NCBI GenBank assembly: GCA_017435185.1
Contig: JAFSFN010000055.1
Coordinates: 1-12,563 of the forward strand
DNA length: 12,563 nucleotides
Reading direction: 5' to 3'
Origin: Clostridia bacterium
GTDB lineage: Bacteria > Bacillota > Clostridia > Christensenellales > CAG-138
Both the position numbers and the translations under genes were made by a program. Below, one piece after another: positions 5,643 to 12,563 of the stretch. Numbering within the stretch: position 1 is the stretch's first letter; every line of letters begins with the position of its first letter. The notes beneath the pieces were generated by a model. That model ran no database searches and was not told the DNA's origin. It was given only the letters and a program-made list of their open reading frames with translations.

Positions 5643-6557
5643 ATGAAAAAACCTGTTCTTGTTATCATGGCAGCCGGCATGGGCAGCCGCTACGGTGGTT
5701 TGAAGCAGATTGACCCCATGGACGAATGGGGCAATCCCATAATCGACTTTTCGATATTTGACGCAAAACGTGCAGGCTTTGAAGAAGTCGTTTTCATCAT
5801 CAAGCATGAAATAGAAAATGAATTCTGCAGTGCTATCGGTGAGCGCATAAGCAAGTACATGAAAGTTTCCTACGCTTTCCAGCAGCTTGATATGCTTCCC
5901 GAGGGCATCACAGTACCCGAAGGCAGAACAAAGCCCTGGGGCACAACACACGCTATCTATTGTGCAAAGGATGCAGTCGGTGACCGTCCGTTTGCTGTTA
6001 TAAATGCCGACGACTATTACGGCCCCGAGGCTTTCCGTGTGCTGTATGACTTCCTCACAACCAATGAAGACGAAAACCGTCATGCACTTGTGGGTTATTT
6101 GGTAGAAAACACATTGACAGAGCATGGCAGTGTATCAAGAGGCGTATGCACAGTCAACGAAGAAGGCTGTTTGAGCAATATCGTCGAAAGACTCAAGATA
6201 TTCAAGCGTCCCGACAGAATAGAGTTCACAGAGGACGATGAAACATTCACAACAATCGAAGCAGGCACATATGTTTCAATGAACTGCTGGGGCTTCATGC
6301 CGTCGTTGTTTGCCGGCCTTGAAGAAGTTTTGAAGAAAGACTTGCCCTCAGGCATAGAAAAGAATCCGCTCAAGTTTGAGGCGGTTCTGCCCGGTGCTGT
6401 TCAGCAACTCATAGAAGAAAACAAGGCTTCGGTCAAGGTGCTTTCCACGATCGATCGTTGGTTTGGCATTACCTACAAGGAAGATAAGCCTATGGTAGTT
6501 CAGTCAATAAAAGACTTGAAGGCAAAGGGCGTATATACTGAAAAACTCTGGTCATAA
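5643..6557 (+). CDS. Sugar-1-phosphate nucleotidyltransferase
   Basis: Cytoplasmic enzyme (304 aa) of the GT-A nucleotidyltransferase fold that would join NTP and a sugar 1-phosphate into an NDP-sugar. The N-terminus has the nucleotide-binding signature AAGMGSRYGGLKQ (10-22; R16 and K21 are the conserved basic residues). INADDYYG (120-127) supplies the metal-binding aspartates D123/D124. The region PWGTTHAIYCAKDA matches the conserved substrate loop of this superfamily. The next gene, 9 nt on, is a hexosamine-1-kinase-like enzyme, so the pair could turn a free (amino)sugar into an activated one, as NahK plus a uridylyltransferase or AmgK plus MurU do elsewhere. Nucleotide and sugar specificity cannot be read from the sequence. 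Confidence 0.85.
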   Translation: MKKPVLVIMAAGMGSRYGGLKQIDPMDEWGNPIIDFSIFDAKRAGFEEVVFIIKHEIENEFCSAIGERISKYMKVSYAFQQLDMLPEGITVPEGRTKPWGTTHAIYCAKDAVGDRPFAVINADDYYGPEAFRVLYDFLTTNEDENRHALVGYLVENTLTEHGSVSRGVCTVNEEGCLSNIVERLKIFKRPDRIEFTEDDETFTTIEAGTYVSMNCWGFMPSLFAGLEEVLKKDLPSGIEKNPLKFEAVLPGAVQQLIEENKASVKVLSTIDRWFGITYKEDKPMVVQSIKDLKAKGVYTEKLWS

Positions 6558-6566
6558 ATAATAGTA

Positions 6567-7664
6567 ATGAGTAACACAAAATACATCGAAGATGCGATGC
6601 GCTCTTTCGGACTGCGTCCGGGCAAATATGCGTACAGAAAATACGGCGACGGCCATATAAACGATACATATCTCTGCGAATCAACAGAAGGCAGAGTTGC
6701 TTTGCAACGCATAAATTCCAATGTATTTAAGAATCCGCACCTTGTAATGGAGAATGCGTTCAAAGTTACGAGGCATATTGCGGACTATATACAAAAATCA
6801 GGCGGCGACCCGAAGTGCGGAACATTGATGTTCCTTGCAACAACGGATAACAAACCATACTTCACCGACGGGAACGGTGAAGTATGGCGCGCGACCTATT
6901 TTTTGGAGGGAACGACCACATATTCACGAGCAGAAGATGAAGCTATGCTTGAAAGTGCCGCGGGTGCTTTCGGCCGCTTCATGATGATGCTTGCAGACTA
7001 TCCTGCCGACACATTGCATGAAACGATTCCCGACTTTCACAACACTCCCAAGCGTTTTGAACAGTTTGTCAGCGTGCTTGAAAAAGACGAATACAATCGT
7101 GCCGCACAGGCGAGGGAGGCCGTTAATTTTGTGTTGGAGAGAGAAGACAAAGCAGGCTTCCTTGTGAATATGTTGAACAGGGGCGAATTGCCGCTTCGTG
7201 TCACACACAATGATACAAAACTCAATAATGTCCTTTTCAGACAGGATACGGGCAAGGCTATTTGTGCCATAGATCTTGACACGGTAATGCCGGGCTTAAG
7301 CGCATATGATTTCGGTGATGCAATAAGAAGCGGTGCCAACATGGTCGATGAAGATAAGGCAAAACGAGGCGATTTCTCGTTCAACTTTTTCAAGGCGTAT
7401 GCAAAGGGCTATATAGACAACTGCGGCTGTGCATTGACGCAGAATGAATGTGATGTGCTTGCTCCGAGTGCGATACTGCTTTCATTTGAGTGCGGTATGC
7501 GCTTCTTGACGGATTATCTCGACGGAGACAAATATTTCAAGACTGAGCATCAGACACACAATCTTCAGCGCGCGATAAGCCAGTTTAATCTGGTCTCTGA
7601 TATGGAACAGCAGCGTTCCTCAATGGAAAAACTTATAAAGGAGTTAGTAATAAACGCAAGATGA
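6567..7664 (+). CDS. APH-fold sugar kinase, N-acetylhexosamine 1-kinase-like
   Basis: Cytoplasmic kinase of 365 aa in the aminoglycoside-phosphotransferase fold. DGHINDTY near the N-terminus is like the NahK nucleotide loop. The catalytic loop is THNDTKLNNVLF (H214, catalytic D216, N221), and the metal site is AIDLD (D236, D238) followed by YDFGDAIR. This set resembles NahK, which makes hexosamine 1-phosphate at the anomeric position, more than drug-modifying enzymes. Its pairing with a nucleotidyltransferase supports anomeric sugar phosphorylation. No ribosome binding site is visible before ATG 6567, 9 nt after the previous stop, so translation probably depends on coupling. The stop overlaps the next start by ATGA. 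Substrate (GlcNAc, GalNAc, MurNAc or another sugar) is unresolved. Confidence 0.8.
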   Translation: MSNTKYIEDAMRSFGLRPGKYAYRKYGDGHINDTYLCESTEGRVALQRINSNVFKNPHLVMENAFKVTRHIADYIQKSGGDPKCGTLMFLATTDNKPYFTDGNGEVWRATYFLEGTTTYSRAEDEAMLESAAGAFGRFMMMLADYPADTLHETIPDFHNTPKRFEQFVSVLEKDEYNRAAQAREAVNFVLEREDKAGFLVNMLNRGELPLRVTHNDTKLNNVLFRQDTGKAICAIDLDTVMPGLSAYDFGDAIRSGANMVDEDKAKRGDFSFNFFKAYAKGYIDNCGCALTQNECDVLAPSAILLSFECGMRFLTDYLDGDKYFKTEHQTHNLQRAISQFNLVSDMEQQRSSMEKLIKELVINAR

Positions 7665-8722
7665 ACTATGTAGAAGTTATCGGCTCGCTGACGGCCGCAC
7701 AGGGCGTCACGGGCAACGAAAATGATGTTTCAAAGTGCGTTATGACATACTTTAAGAACTACACCGACGAGGTGTGGCGTGATAAGGCAGGCAATGTCTT
7801 CGGAAAGATGGGAGAAGGCAAGCCTGTCATTCTTGTATGTGCGCACATGGACGAAGTGGGCATGATGGTCACAGATATAGAAGATAACGGCATGCTCAGA
7901 ATTGCATCGGTGGCAGGCGTTGACCCGAGAGTGCTTCCGGGAAGTGATGTTATAATCCATGCAAAGACAGGCAAAATAAAAGCTGTTGTGGGCGCAATAC
8001 CTCCCCACCTTCTCAACAGCGACCTTGCGCTCAAAAATGCAAAGAAAGCCTATAAAATGAATGAACTTGTCTGCGATACGGGGCTTTGTGCCGACAAGGT
8101 AAAAGCAAATGTTCAAATCGGAGATTTTGTATCGTTTGCACCTGCTAAGCCCATGGAACTGCTCAACAACAGGATCGCGGGCAAGACGCTCGATGACAGA
8201 GCGCTTGTTGCGGCAGAGATACGAGTGATGGAGATACTTTCAAAACGCTGTTTAGGCTGTACTGTCATTTTCTGCGCCACCGTACAGGAGGAAAAGGGTT
8301 CTCTGGGTGCGGCATTGGCCGCATGGGGTACGGCACCCGATGTGGGTTTGGCAGTCGATGTATGCCATGCCACCACTCCCGGGCTTGGCGAGTTCCGCTC
8401 ATATCCCATAGAAGCTATAACGATCTCAACAGGCTGTAATATTCACCCGAGAATATTCGAAATGCTGCGTGACAAGGCAGATGAAGAACATATCAACTAC
8501 GAGATAAGCGCAACAATGCTCAATACGGGCACAGATGCGTGGGATATGCAGATACAGCGTGCAGGCATAAGATGCGGACTTATTTCCGTTCCGCTCAGAT
8601 ATATGCATACGAGCGTTGAATGTATCAGCCTTGATGCGCTTGAAAACTGTGCAAGGCTCATGGCGGAATTTATCGCTGACTTTGATGAGGATTGGGAGGA
8701 AAAGTTATGCTTCAAAGATTAG
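7661..8722 (+). CDS. M42-family metallo-aminopeptidase, paralogue 1
   Basis: Cytoplasmic di-metal aminopeptidase of 353 aa, family M42 (TET-type, usually dodecameric), which trims short peptides. Expected ligands and catalytic residues are present: H62 in CAHMDEVG with D64, D178 in LDDR, the QEE pair E210/E211, D233 in AVDVCHA, and H316 in RYMHTSVE. It overlaps the kinase stop by ATGA. Its only upstream GGAG (7640-7643) is 17 nt away, so translational coupling is likely. It is first of three tandem M42 genes, and is more like paralogue 2 in its DEVG and LDDR motifs than like paralogue 3. The fourth ligand is Asp here and in paralogue 3, but Glu in paralogue 2, which hints at different substrate preferences. 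Confidence 0.93.
   Translation: MNYVEVIGSLTAAQGVTGNENDVSKCVMTYFKNYTDEVWRDKAGNVFGKMGEGKPVILVCAHMDEVGMMVTDIEDNGMLRIASVAGVDPRVLPGSDVIIHAKTGKIKAVVGAIPPHLLNSDLALKNAKKAYKMNELVCDTGLCADKVKANVQIGDFVSFAPAKPMELLNNRIAGKTLDDRALVAAEIRVMEILSKRCLGCTVIFCATVQEEKGSLGAALAAWGTAPDVGLAVDVCHATTPGLGEFRSYPIEAITISTGCNIHPRIFEMLRDKADEEHINYEISATMLNTGTDAWDMQIQRAGIRCGLISVPLRYMHTSVECISLDALENCARLMAEFIADFDEDWEEKLCFKD
8695..8699 (+). promoter_or_regulatory. RBS that fixes the start of M42 paralogue 2
   Basis: GGAGG lies 7 nt before ATG 8707, inside the end of paralogue 1. It makes ATG 8707 more likely than the in-frame TTG 8692. Confidence 0.8.
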
Positions 8723-9729
8723 AAGAACTGACGAACCTTTGCGGCGTAAGCGGCGATGAAGGAAGCGTGAGGGCATACATAAAAGAACAGGCGGCTCCTT
8801 ATGCTGACGAAATGTGGGTCGATAATATGGGCAACCTCTTTGTCCACAAAAAGGGCAACGGTAAAAAAATAGTTGTCTGCGCGCATATGGACGAAGTGGG
8901 CATGATGGTAAGAGGAATAAGGGACGATGGCCTTTTGGTTTATCAGGCGCCCGATATTGATGCAGGCGTTGTTGTATCCAAGCGTGTGCTCATCGGCAAA
9001 AACAAGGTTCCCGGCGTTATAGGCGCAAAAGCCATCCACTTGCAGACCGACGAAGAATTTGAAAAAATAATGCCGCACGAAAAGCTCTATATAGATATAG
9101 GCGCAAAAGATAAGGCAGATGCCGAAAAGCACGTTAAAAAAGGCGAATATATCTGCTTTGATACAAAATTTGAACGCTTTGGTGACGGACTCATAAGAGC
9201 AAAAGCACTTGATGACAGAACAGGCTGTGCGATAATCCTTGAAATGCTCAAACAGGACTACGATTGTGACTTCTATGCCGCTTTTACTGTTCAGGAAGAA
9301 AGAGGACTGAGGGGCGCAAGCGTGGTCGCATATGCACTCGAAGGCGATTTAACGCTCATAATCGAGGGTACAACGGCAAATGATATGCCTAAAGTGCCGT
9401 CGCATAAGAGTGTGACGACTGTCGGCGACGGTGCGGCGATAACAATAATGGACGCAAGGACGATAACATTGCCTAAAATGGTCAATGCGCTCAAGGAAAC
9501 GGCACAAAAGCATGATATTCCGTATCAGATGCGCAAAGGCACAAAGGGCGGCACTGATGCAGGTGTGATACATAAGGCAGGCAAAGGCTCGATAACCGGC
9601 GGCATATCCGTTCCTTGCAGATATATCCATTCAACAATCAGCGTTTGCAGTGAGCAGGATTTTGTAAATGCGTTCAGACTGGCAGATGCTTTCATAAAGG
9701 ACAAGAAGTATGAGGAGGTGCTTTCCTAA
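8707..9729 (+). CDS. M42-family metallo-aminopeptidase, paralogue 2
   Basis: Second M42 aminopeptidase, 340 aa. Key residues: H60 and D62 in CAHMDEVG, D169 in LDDRTGCA, E197/E198 in TVQEERGLRGA, E220 in LIIEGTTANDMP, and H308 in RYIHSTIS. The set is complete, so it should be active. It starts 16 nt inside paralogue 1 and ends directly against paralogue 3, which points to tight co-translation. The glutamate at the fourth ligand position sets it apart from its two neighbours. In the family such differences go with different side-chain preference, but specificity cannot be assigned here. Confidence 0.93.
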   Translation: MLQRLEELTNLCGVSGDEGSVRAYIKEQAAPYADEMWVDNMGNLFVHKKGNGKKIVVCAHMDEVGMMVRGIRDDGLLVYQAPDIDAGVVVSKRVLIGKNKVPGVIGAKAIHLQTDEEFEKIMPHEKLYIDIGAKDKADAEKHVKKGEYICFDTKFERFGDGLIRAKALDDRTGCAIILEMLKQDYDCDFYAAFTVQEERGLRGASVVAYALEGDLTLIIEGTTANDMPKVPSHKSVTTVGDGAAITIMDARTITLPKMVNALKETAQKHDIPYQMRKGTKGGTDAGVIHKAGKGSITGGISVPCRYIHSTISVCSEQDFVNAFRLADAFIKDKKYEEVLS

Positions 9730-10740
9730 ATGATAAACAGAGATATGCTTAAAAACGTGCTTGAAACATACGGCCCATCAGGCCACGAACAGAGAATAAG
9801 CGAAGTTATAAAAGGTTACTTGAACGGCTGTTGTGATGAAATATACAACGACACTCTCGGCAATCTGATTGCGCATAAGAAGGGCACATCGGGCAAGAAA
9901 GTAATGCTCAGCGCACATATGGACCAGATAGGCCTTATTGCTGTTGACATAGACGAAAACGGCTTTATTCGTGTTTCAAATGTTGGGGGCGTGAATCCGA
10001 CGATAACAATTGCCAGGGATGTAGTGTTTGAAAACGGAACAAAGGGCGTTGTTCACTTTGAGACAGAGAAGAAAAAAGCAGGCGAAGCGACACTTGCCGA
10101 ACTCTTTGTTGATATCGGCGCAAGCAGTAAAAGCGAAGCTGAGAAGTGCGTTAACATAGGCGATATGGCAGTCTACGCCGCTCATTATACCGATATGGGC
10201 AACAGAATATCCTGCGGTGCAATGGACAACAGAATTTGCTGTGCACTGCTCATAACCATAATGCAGAACCTCAAAACAGAGCATGATGTATATGCGGTGT
10301 TTACGGTTCAGGAAGAAGTCGGGCTTAGAGGTGCCGGTGCAGCGGCATATGCAATCGACCCCGACCTCAACATAAACCTCGATGTCACCACTTGCGGTGA
10401 TATGCCCAAGGCCGCCCCCATGAGTACGGGGTTGGGCAGGGGAGCAGCCATAAAGGTAATGGATTCATCAGTGATAGTGCCCGAATGTGTGCGCCGCTTC
10501 CTTGTTGATACCGCCGAAGAAAAAGGTATCACTTACCAAATGGAAGTGCTCCGCGGCGGCGGTACGGACACGGCCGCTGTTCAAAAGACGAAGTCGGGCA
10601 TTCTTGCAGGCTGTGTTTCCGTTCCCACACGTTATATCCATTCTCCTGTAGAGACCATAGATATGCGTGATGCCGAAAATGCGGTCGCTCTTTTTTTGGC
10701 GGCACTTGAAAAGAAAACGCGTATCGAAAACAGAACATAA
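9730..10740 (+). CDS. M42-family metallo-aminopeptidase, paralogue 3 (divergent)
   Basis: Third M42 aminopeptidase, 336 aa, starting with no gap after paralogue 2; AGGAGG (9713-9718) lies inside the end of that gene. Ligands: H63 and D65 in SAHMDQIG (not DEVG), D166 in MDNR (not LDDR), E195/E196 in TVQEEVGLRGAG, D218 in NLDVTTCGDMP, H304 in RYIHSPVE. Metal and catalytic residues are kept, but the motif surroundings and the variable N-terminal insert differ. It therefore looks like a separate M42 subgroup rather than a recent copy. It is the last gene before a strong terminator. The three proteins might form mixed TET particles or cover complementary peptide specificities. Confidence 0.93.
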   Translation: MINRDMLKNVLETYGPSGHEQRISEVIKGYLNGCCDEIYNDTLGNLIAHKKGTSGKKVMLSAHMDQIGLIAVDIDENGFIRVSNVGGVNPTITIARDVVFENGTKGVVHFETEKKKAGEATLAELFVDIGASSKSEAEKCVNIGDMAVYAAHYTDMGNRISCGAMDNRICCALLITIMQNLKTEHDVYAVFTVQEEVGLRGAGAAAYAIDPDLNINLDVTTCGDMPKAAPMSTGLGRGAAIKVMDSSVIVPECVRRFLVDTAEEKGITYQMEVLRGGGTDTAAVQKTKSGILAGCVSVPTRYIHSPVETIDMRDAENAVALFLAALEKKTRIENRT

Positions 10741-10750
10741 CAAAACTCGA

Positions 10751-10786
10751 AAACGGACATGAAACGACGGTTCATGTCCGTTTTTT
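10751..10786 (+). terminator. Rho-independent terminator of the long rightward operon
   Basis: AAACGGACATGAA (10751-10763) pairs with TTCATGTCCGTTT (10771-10783), a 13-bp stem with a 7-nt loop and six T from 10781. It lies just after the stop of the third M42 gene. Confidence 0.92.
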
Positions 10787-10860
10787 AATCAAAATTTAAC
10801 AAATAACCGTTTTGAGACGAACAATTCAAAAATAGTTAACATATTTACTGTCTGCATGGC

Positions 10861-10890
10861 TGTACAATGAAAAAAGAACTTTGTTATAAT
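10861..10890 (+). promoter_or_regulatory. Promoter of the secreted repeat protein
   Basis: Extended -10 TGT-TATAAT (hexamer 10885-10890) with a weak -35 TGTACA (10861-10866) and an 18-nt spacer. ACTTTG (10878-10883) and CAAAGT (10896-10901) form inverted arms around the -10 and could be an operator. Confidence 0.6.
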
Positions 10891-10920
10891 GAGAGCAAAG
10901 TCCCAAAAGGAATTTATATT

Positions 10921-10927
10921 GAGGAGG
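10921..10927 (+). promoter_or_regulatory. RBS of the secreted repeat protein
   Basis: GAGGAGG lies 10 nt before ATG 10938. The nearer ATG 10931 is only 3 nt away and opens a short unrelated frame, so 10938 is the start. Confidence 0.85.
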
Positions 10928-10937
10928 TTTATGAACA

Positions 10938-12563
10938 ATGAAAACCATGAACAAATGGCTCTCTGTGTTTCTTGCCATAGTTATGTGCATGAGCATAGCA
11001 CTGCCGGTTTTTGCTGCGACAAATCCGATAAGCGGCACTACCACATTTACAGTGGCGGAAATAGCTGCAGCAGCAGCAAGAATAGCTGACGGATATGACA
11101 TGTCGTCAGACGGCACCATTCCTGCGAGCGTAAAAATATACAGCGGCGAAACGGAATATGTAATAAGCGATGAAGATTGGGTATATTTGGCAGGCCATGT
11201 ACTCGCAGGCTTGACAAATCATCCCACAGCTTTCTTAGGTCCATATGATGAAACAACAGCTGTGACATATCGCAAGGTTACTGCGCCTACAGAGAACGGA
11301 AAATCCACCGAAGATTCAACAACATCATTTGAAATAAGCAAGTTTGCTTCGCTTTTGTGGACTGCCGTAACTCAGGCAAACAACTATGCACTCACCAATG
11401 CGAATGTTTATAAGCTCCCCGAACAAGTAAAGTATCCCGATGGCTTGTATGTGAGCTATTCATCATATACAGTCTCAGCGGCACTTTCACTTCAGTACTA
11501 TGACGAAAACGGTGAATTGGCAGAAGCAGTCAGATATGAAAAGATAGACTATACAGCTCCCACAACTGCCCCCGCAACCGAGGCACCTACTGCTCAAGCT
11601 CCCACAGCTCCCTATCCCACACAGCATCCTGTTTTGAGCACCATAGCTGACGGTCAAAAGTTTACCGTTGCTCAGATTGCGGCGGCAGCTTCGACTATAG
11701 TTTCACACTATGACGCATACAAAACACTTGATACTGAATACTCAATCCCCAAGGCTGTTACGGTAGGCGGTCAGACAATAACGGATGAAGACTGGATGTA
11801 CCTTGCAGGCTATGCAATAAACGGCGTAACAGGTTTGTATGCACAGTCAGGCATTAGCGGCTACACGGAAACAACGGAAGTAGAATACAAAAAGTGCACA
11901 GCACCCACAAAAGACGGTGTAACAGCATATAACAAAGAAACTGTTACAACGGCTGTAGTAGCTGAGTATACTTGGAAACAGGTGAAAAATACTCTTATCA
12001 ACAAAGGCGCATTAAAAGAAGCCTACACGGCAGGCGGCTCATCAATCTCCTACTATTCAGGACTTATAGCTGCAGCACGTGCGCTTGACTATTACAGCAA
12101 AAACGGCAGTTTCCCCGAATCTGTACCGTTTGACTCGTTGAAGTTCCTTTCTTCTGACAGTGCTGAATTCGTTCCGACAGCTACGGTTGAGCCCACAGTT
12201 GAGCCGACGGTTGAGCCCACAGTTGAACCCACGGTTGAGCCTACTCCCACAAGTGAAGCTACGCCAACTTCTGCTCCCGACGGCATATTCACAATAGCTG
12301 AAGTTGCGGCGGCGGCAAAAACAGCAGTAGATGGCTATACAAGCGGCACACCTTTCTATAAGGAAGGCGTAACTGTTGACGGCCTTAATGTTGCACAGCA
12401 GAACTACTATATCATTGCGGCACAGGCAATCCAGGATATCTACAACAACAAGACAACGGCTACATATGCAAATGCAAGCCACAAATACAATGTTCCCAAC
12501 CTTATTGCCAACTATGACATTAAGATGACAAGCGGCGCAGAAGCAACAACAGCATCACAAGCA
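10938..12563 (+). CDS. Secreted protein with three ~205-residue repeats, pseudomurein-binding-repeat-like (3' truncated)
   Basis: The frame is open from ATG 10938 to the window edge (542 residues, no stop). Residues 1-27 form a Sec signal peptide ending in PVFAA. Three repeat units begin at F37, F242 and F451. Each opens with FT(V/I)A(E/Q)(I/V)AAAA, then a tyrosine; units 1 and 2 continue with (I)PxxVxV, SDEDW or TDEDW, and YLAG. Units 1 and 2 continue with YxETTxVxYxKxTAPT and a second half with a YYxxNG motif. Two Pro/Thr linkers separate them (~210-235 and ~412-448). The ~55-residue opening segment resembles pseudomurein-binding repeats (helix, nG-lP-xxV-v, helix) found mostly in methanogen surface proteins and phage endopeptidases. 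That assignment is by pattern only. Any enzyme or anchor domain would lie downstream. It has its own promoter. Confidence 0.8.
   Translation, partial: MKTMNKWLSVFLAIVMCMSIALPVFAATNPISGTTTFTVAEIAAAAARIADGYDMSSDGTIPASVKIYSGETEYVISDEDWVYLAGHVLAGLTNHPTAFLGPYDETTAVTYRKVTAPTENGKSTEDSTTSFEISKFASLLWTAVTQANNYALTNANVYKLPEQVKYPDGLYVSYSSYTVSAALSLQYYDENGELAEAVRYEKIDYTAPTTAPATEAPTAQAPTAPYPTQHPVLSTIADGQKFTVAQIAAAASTIVSHYDAYKTLDTEYSIPKAVTVGGQTITDEDWMYLAGYAINGVTGLYAQSGISGYTETTEVEYKKCTAPTKDGVTAYNKETVTTAVVAEYTWKQVKNTLINKGALKEAYTAGGSSISYYSGLIAAARALDYYSKNGSFPESVPFDSLKFLSSDSAEFVPTATVEPTVEPTVEPTVEPTVEPTPTSEATPTSAPDGIFTIAEVAAAAKTAVDGYTSGTPFYKEGVTVDGLNVAQQNYYIIAAQAIQDIYNNKTTATYANASHKYNVPNLIANYDIKMTSGAEATTASQA
12186..12245 (+). 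repeat. Five 12-bp tandem units (VEPT linker)
   Basis: Five near-identical 12-bp units, GTTGAGCCCACA-like, encode VEPT five times in the second linker of the secreted protein. They differ only at third codon positions. Unit loss or gain would keep the frame. Confidence 0.85.

Noticed and set aside
6567..7664. Aminoglycoside resistance gene
   Set aside because: It shares the fold, but the NahK-like GHIN and HNDTKLNN motifs and the nucleotidyltransferase neighbour point to sugar metabolism.
12057..12482. Antisense open frame opposite the VEPT linker
   Set aside because: It arises from the 12-bp repeats and the sense frame is clearly coding.

Overview
The window reads as a chromosomal segment of a Gram-positive Clostridia-type bacterium, plausibly a gut Oscillospirales/Ruminococcaceae relative. 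This is inferred from GGAGG-type ribosome binding sites, mid-range GC, frequent ATA and AGA codons, lipoprotein and Sec signal peptides, and GGGGCGCTGCCCC-type intergenic repeats. No ribosomal marker is present, so the taxonomy is tentative.

Layout. (1) 1-2753, + strand: the end of an OmpR-type response regulator, its HAMP-containing sensor kinase, and a secreted PepSY protein with a long highly charged tail, closed by a terminator. (2) 2751-3056: intergenic DNA with two copies of a dispersed repeat, three tandem 38-bp palindromic units and a bidirectional terminator. (3) 3057-4479, - strand: three translationally coupled genes for a NusG-domain-II (EetA-like) protein, a Gx-transporter/heptaprenyl-diphosphate-synthase-component-I-like (EetB-like) membrane protein, and an RnfG-like FMN-binding protein. 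(4) 4565-5611, + strand, divergent: an ApbE lipoprotein, the FAD:protein FMN transferase expected to flavinylate the FMN-binding protein. Regions 3 and 4 together look like a compact extracytoplasmic flavin redox module. The two divergent promoters appear to share one palindromic -35 element.

(5) 5643-10740, + strand, possibly co-transcribed with apbE: a sugar-phosphate nucleotidyltransferase, an N-acetylhexosamine-1-kinase-like phosphotransferase, and three tandem M42 aminopeptidases, ending in a strong terminator. The natural reading is amino-sugar activation to an NDP-sugar coupled to peptide breakdown, for example during glycopeptide or cell-wall turnover. (6) 10938 to the right edge, + strand: a large secreted protein built of about 205-residue repeats joined by Pro/Thr linkers. 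Its repeats resemble pseudomurein-binding repeats known mainly from methanogens and their viruses. The gene runs out of the window.

The strongest leads are the shared-element divergent promoter of the flavin module, the pseudomurein-binding-like repeat protein in a bacterium, and the kinase/nucleotidyltransferase/triple-M42 operon.
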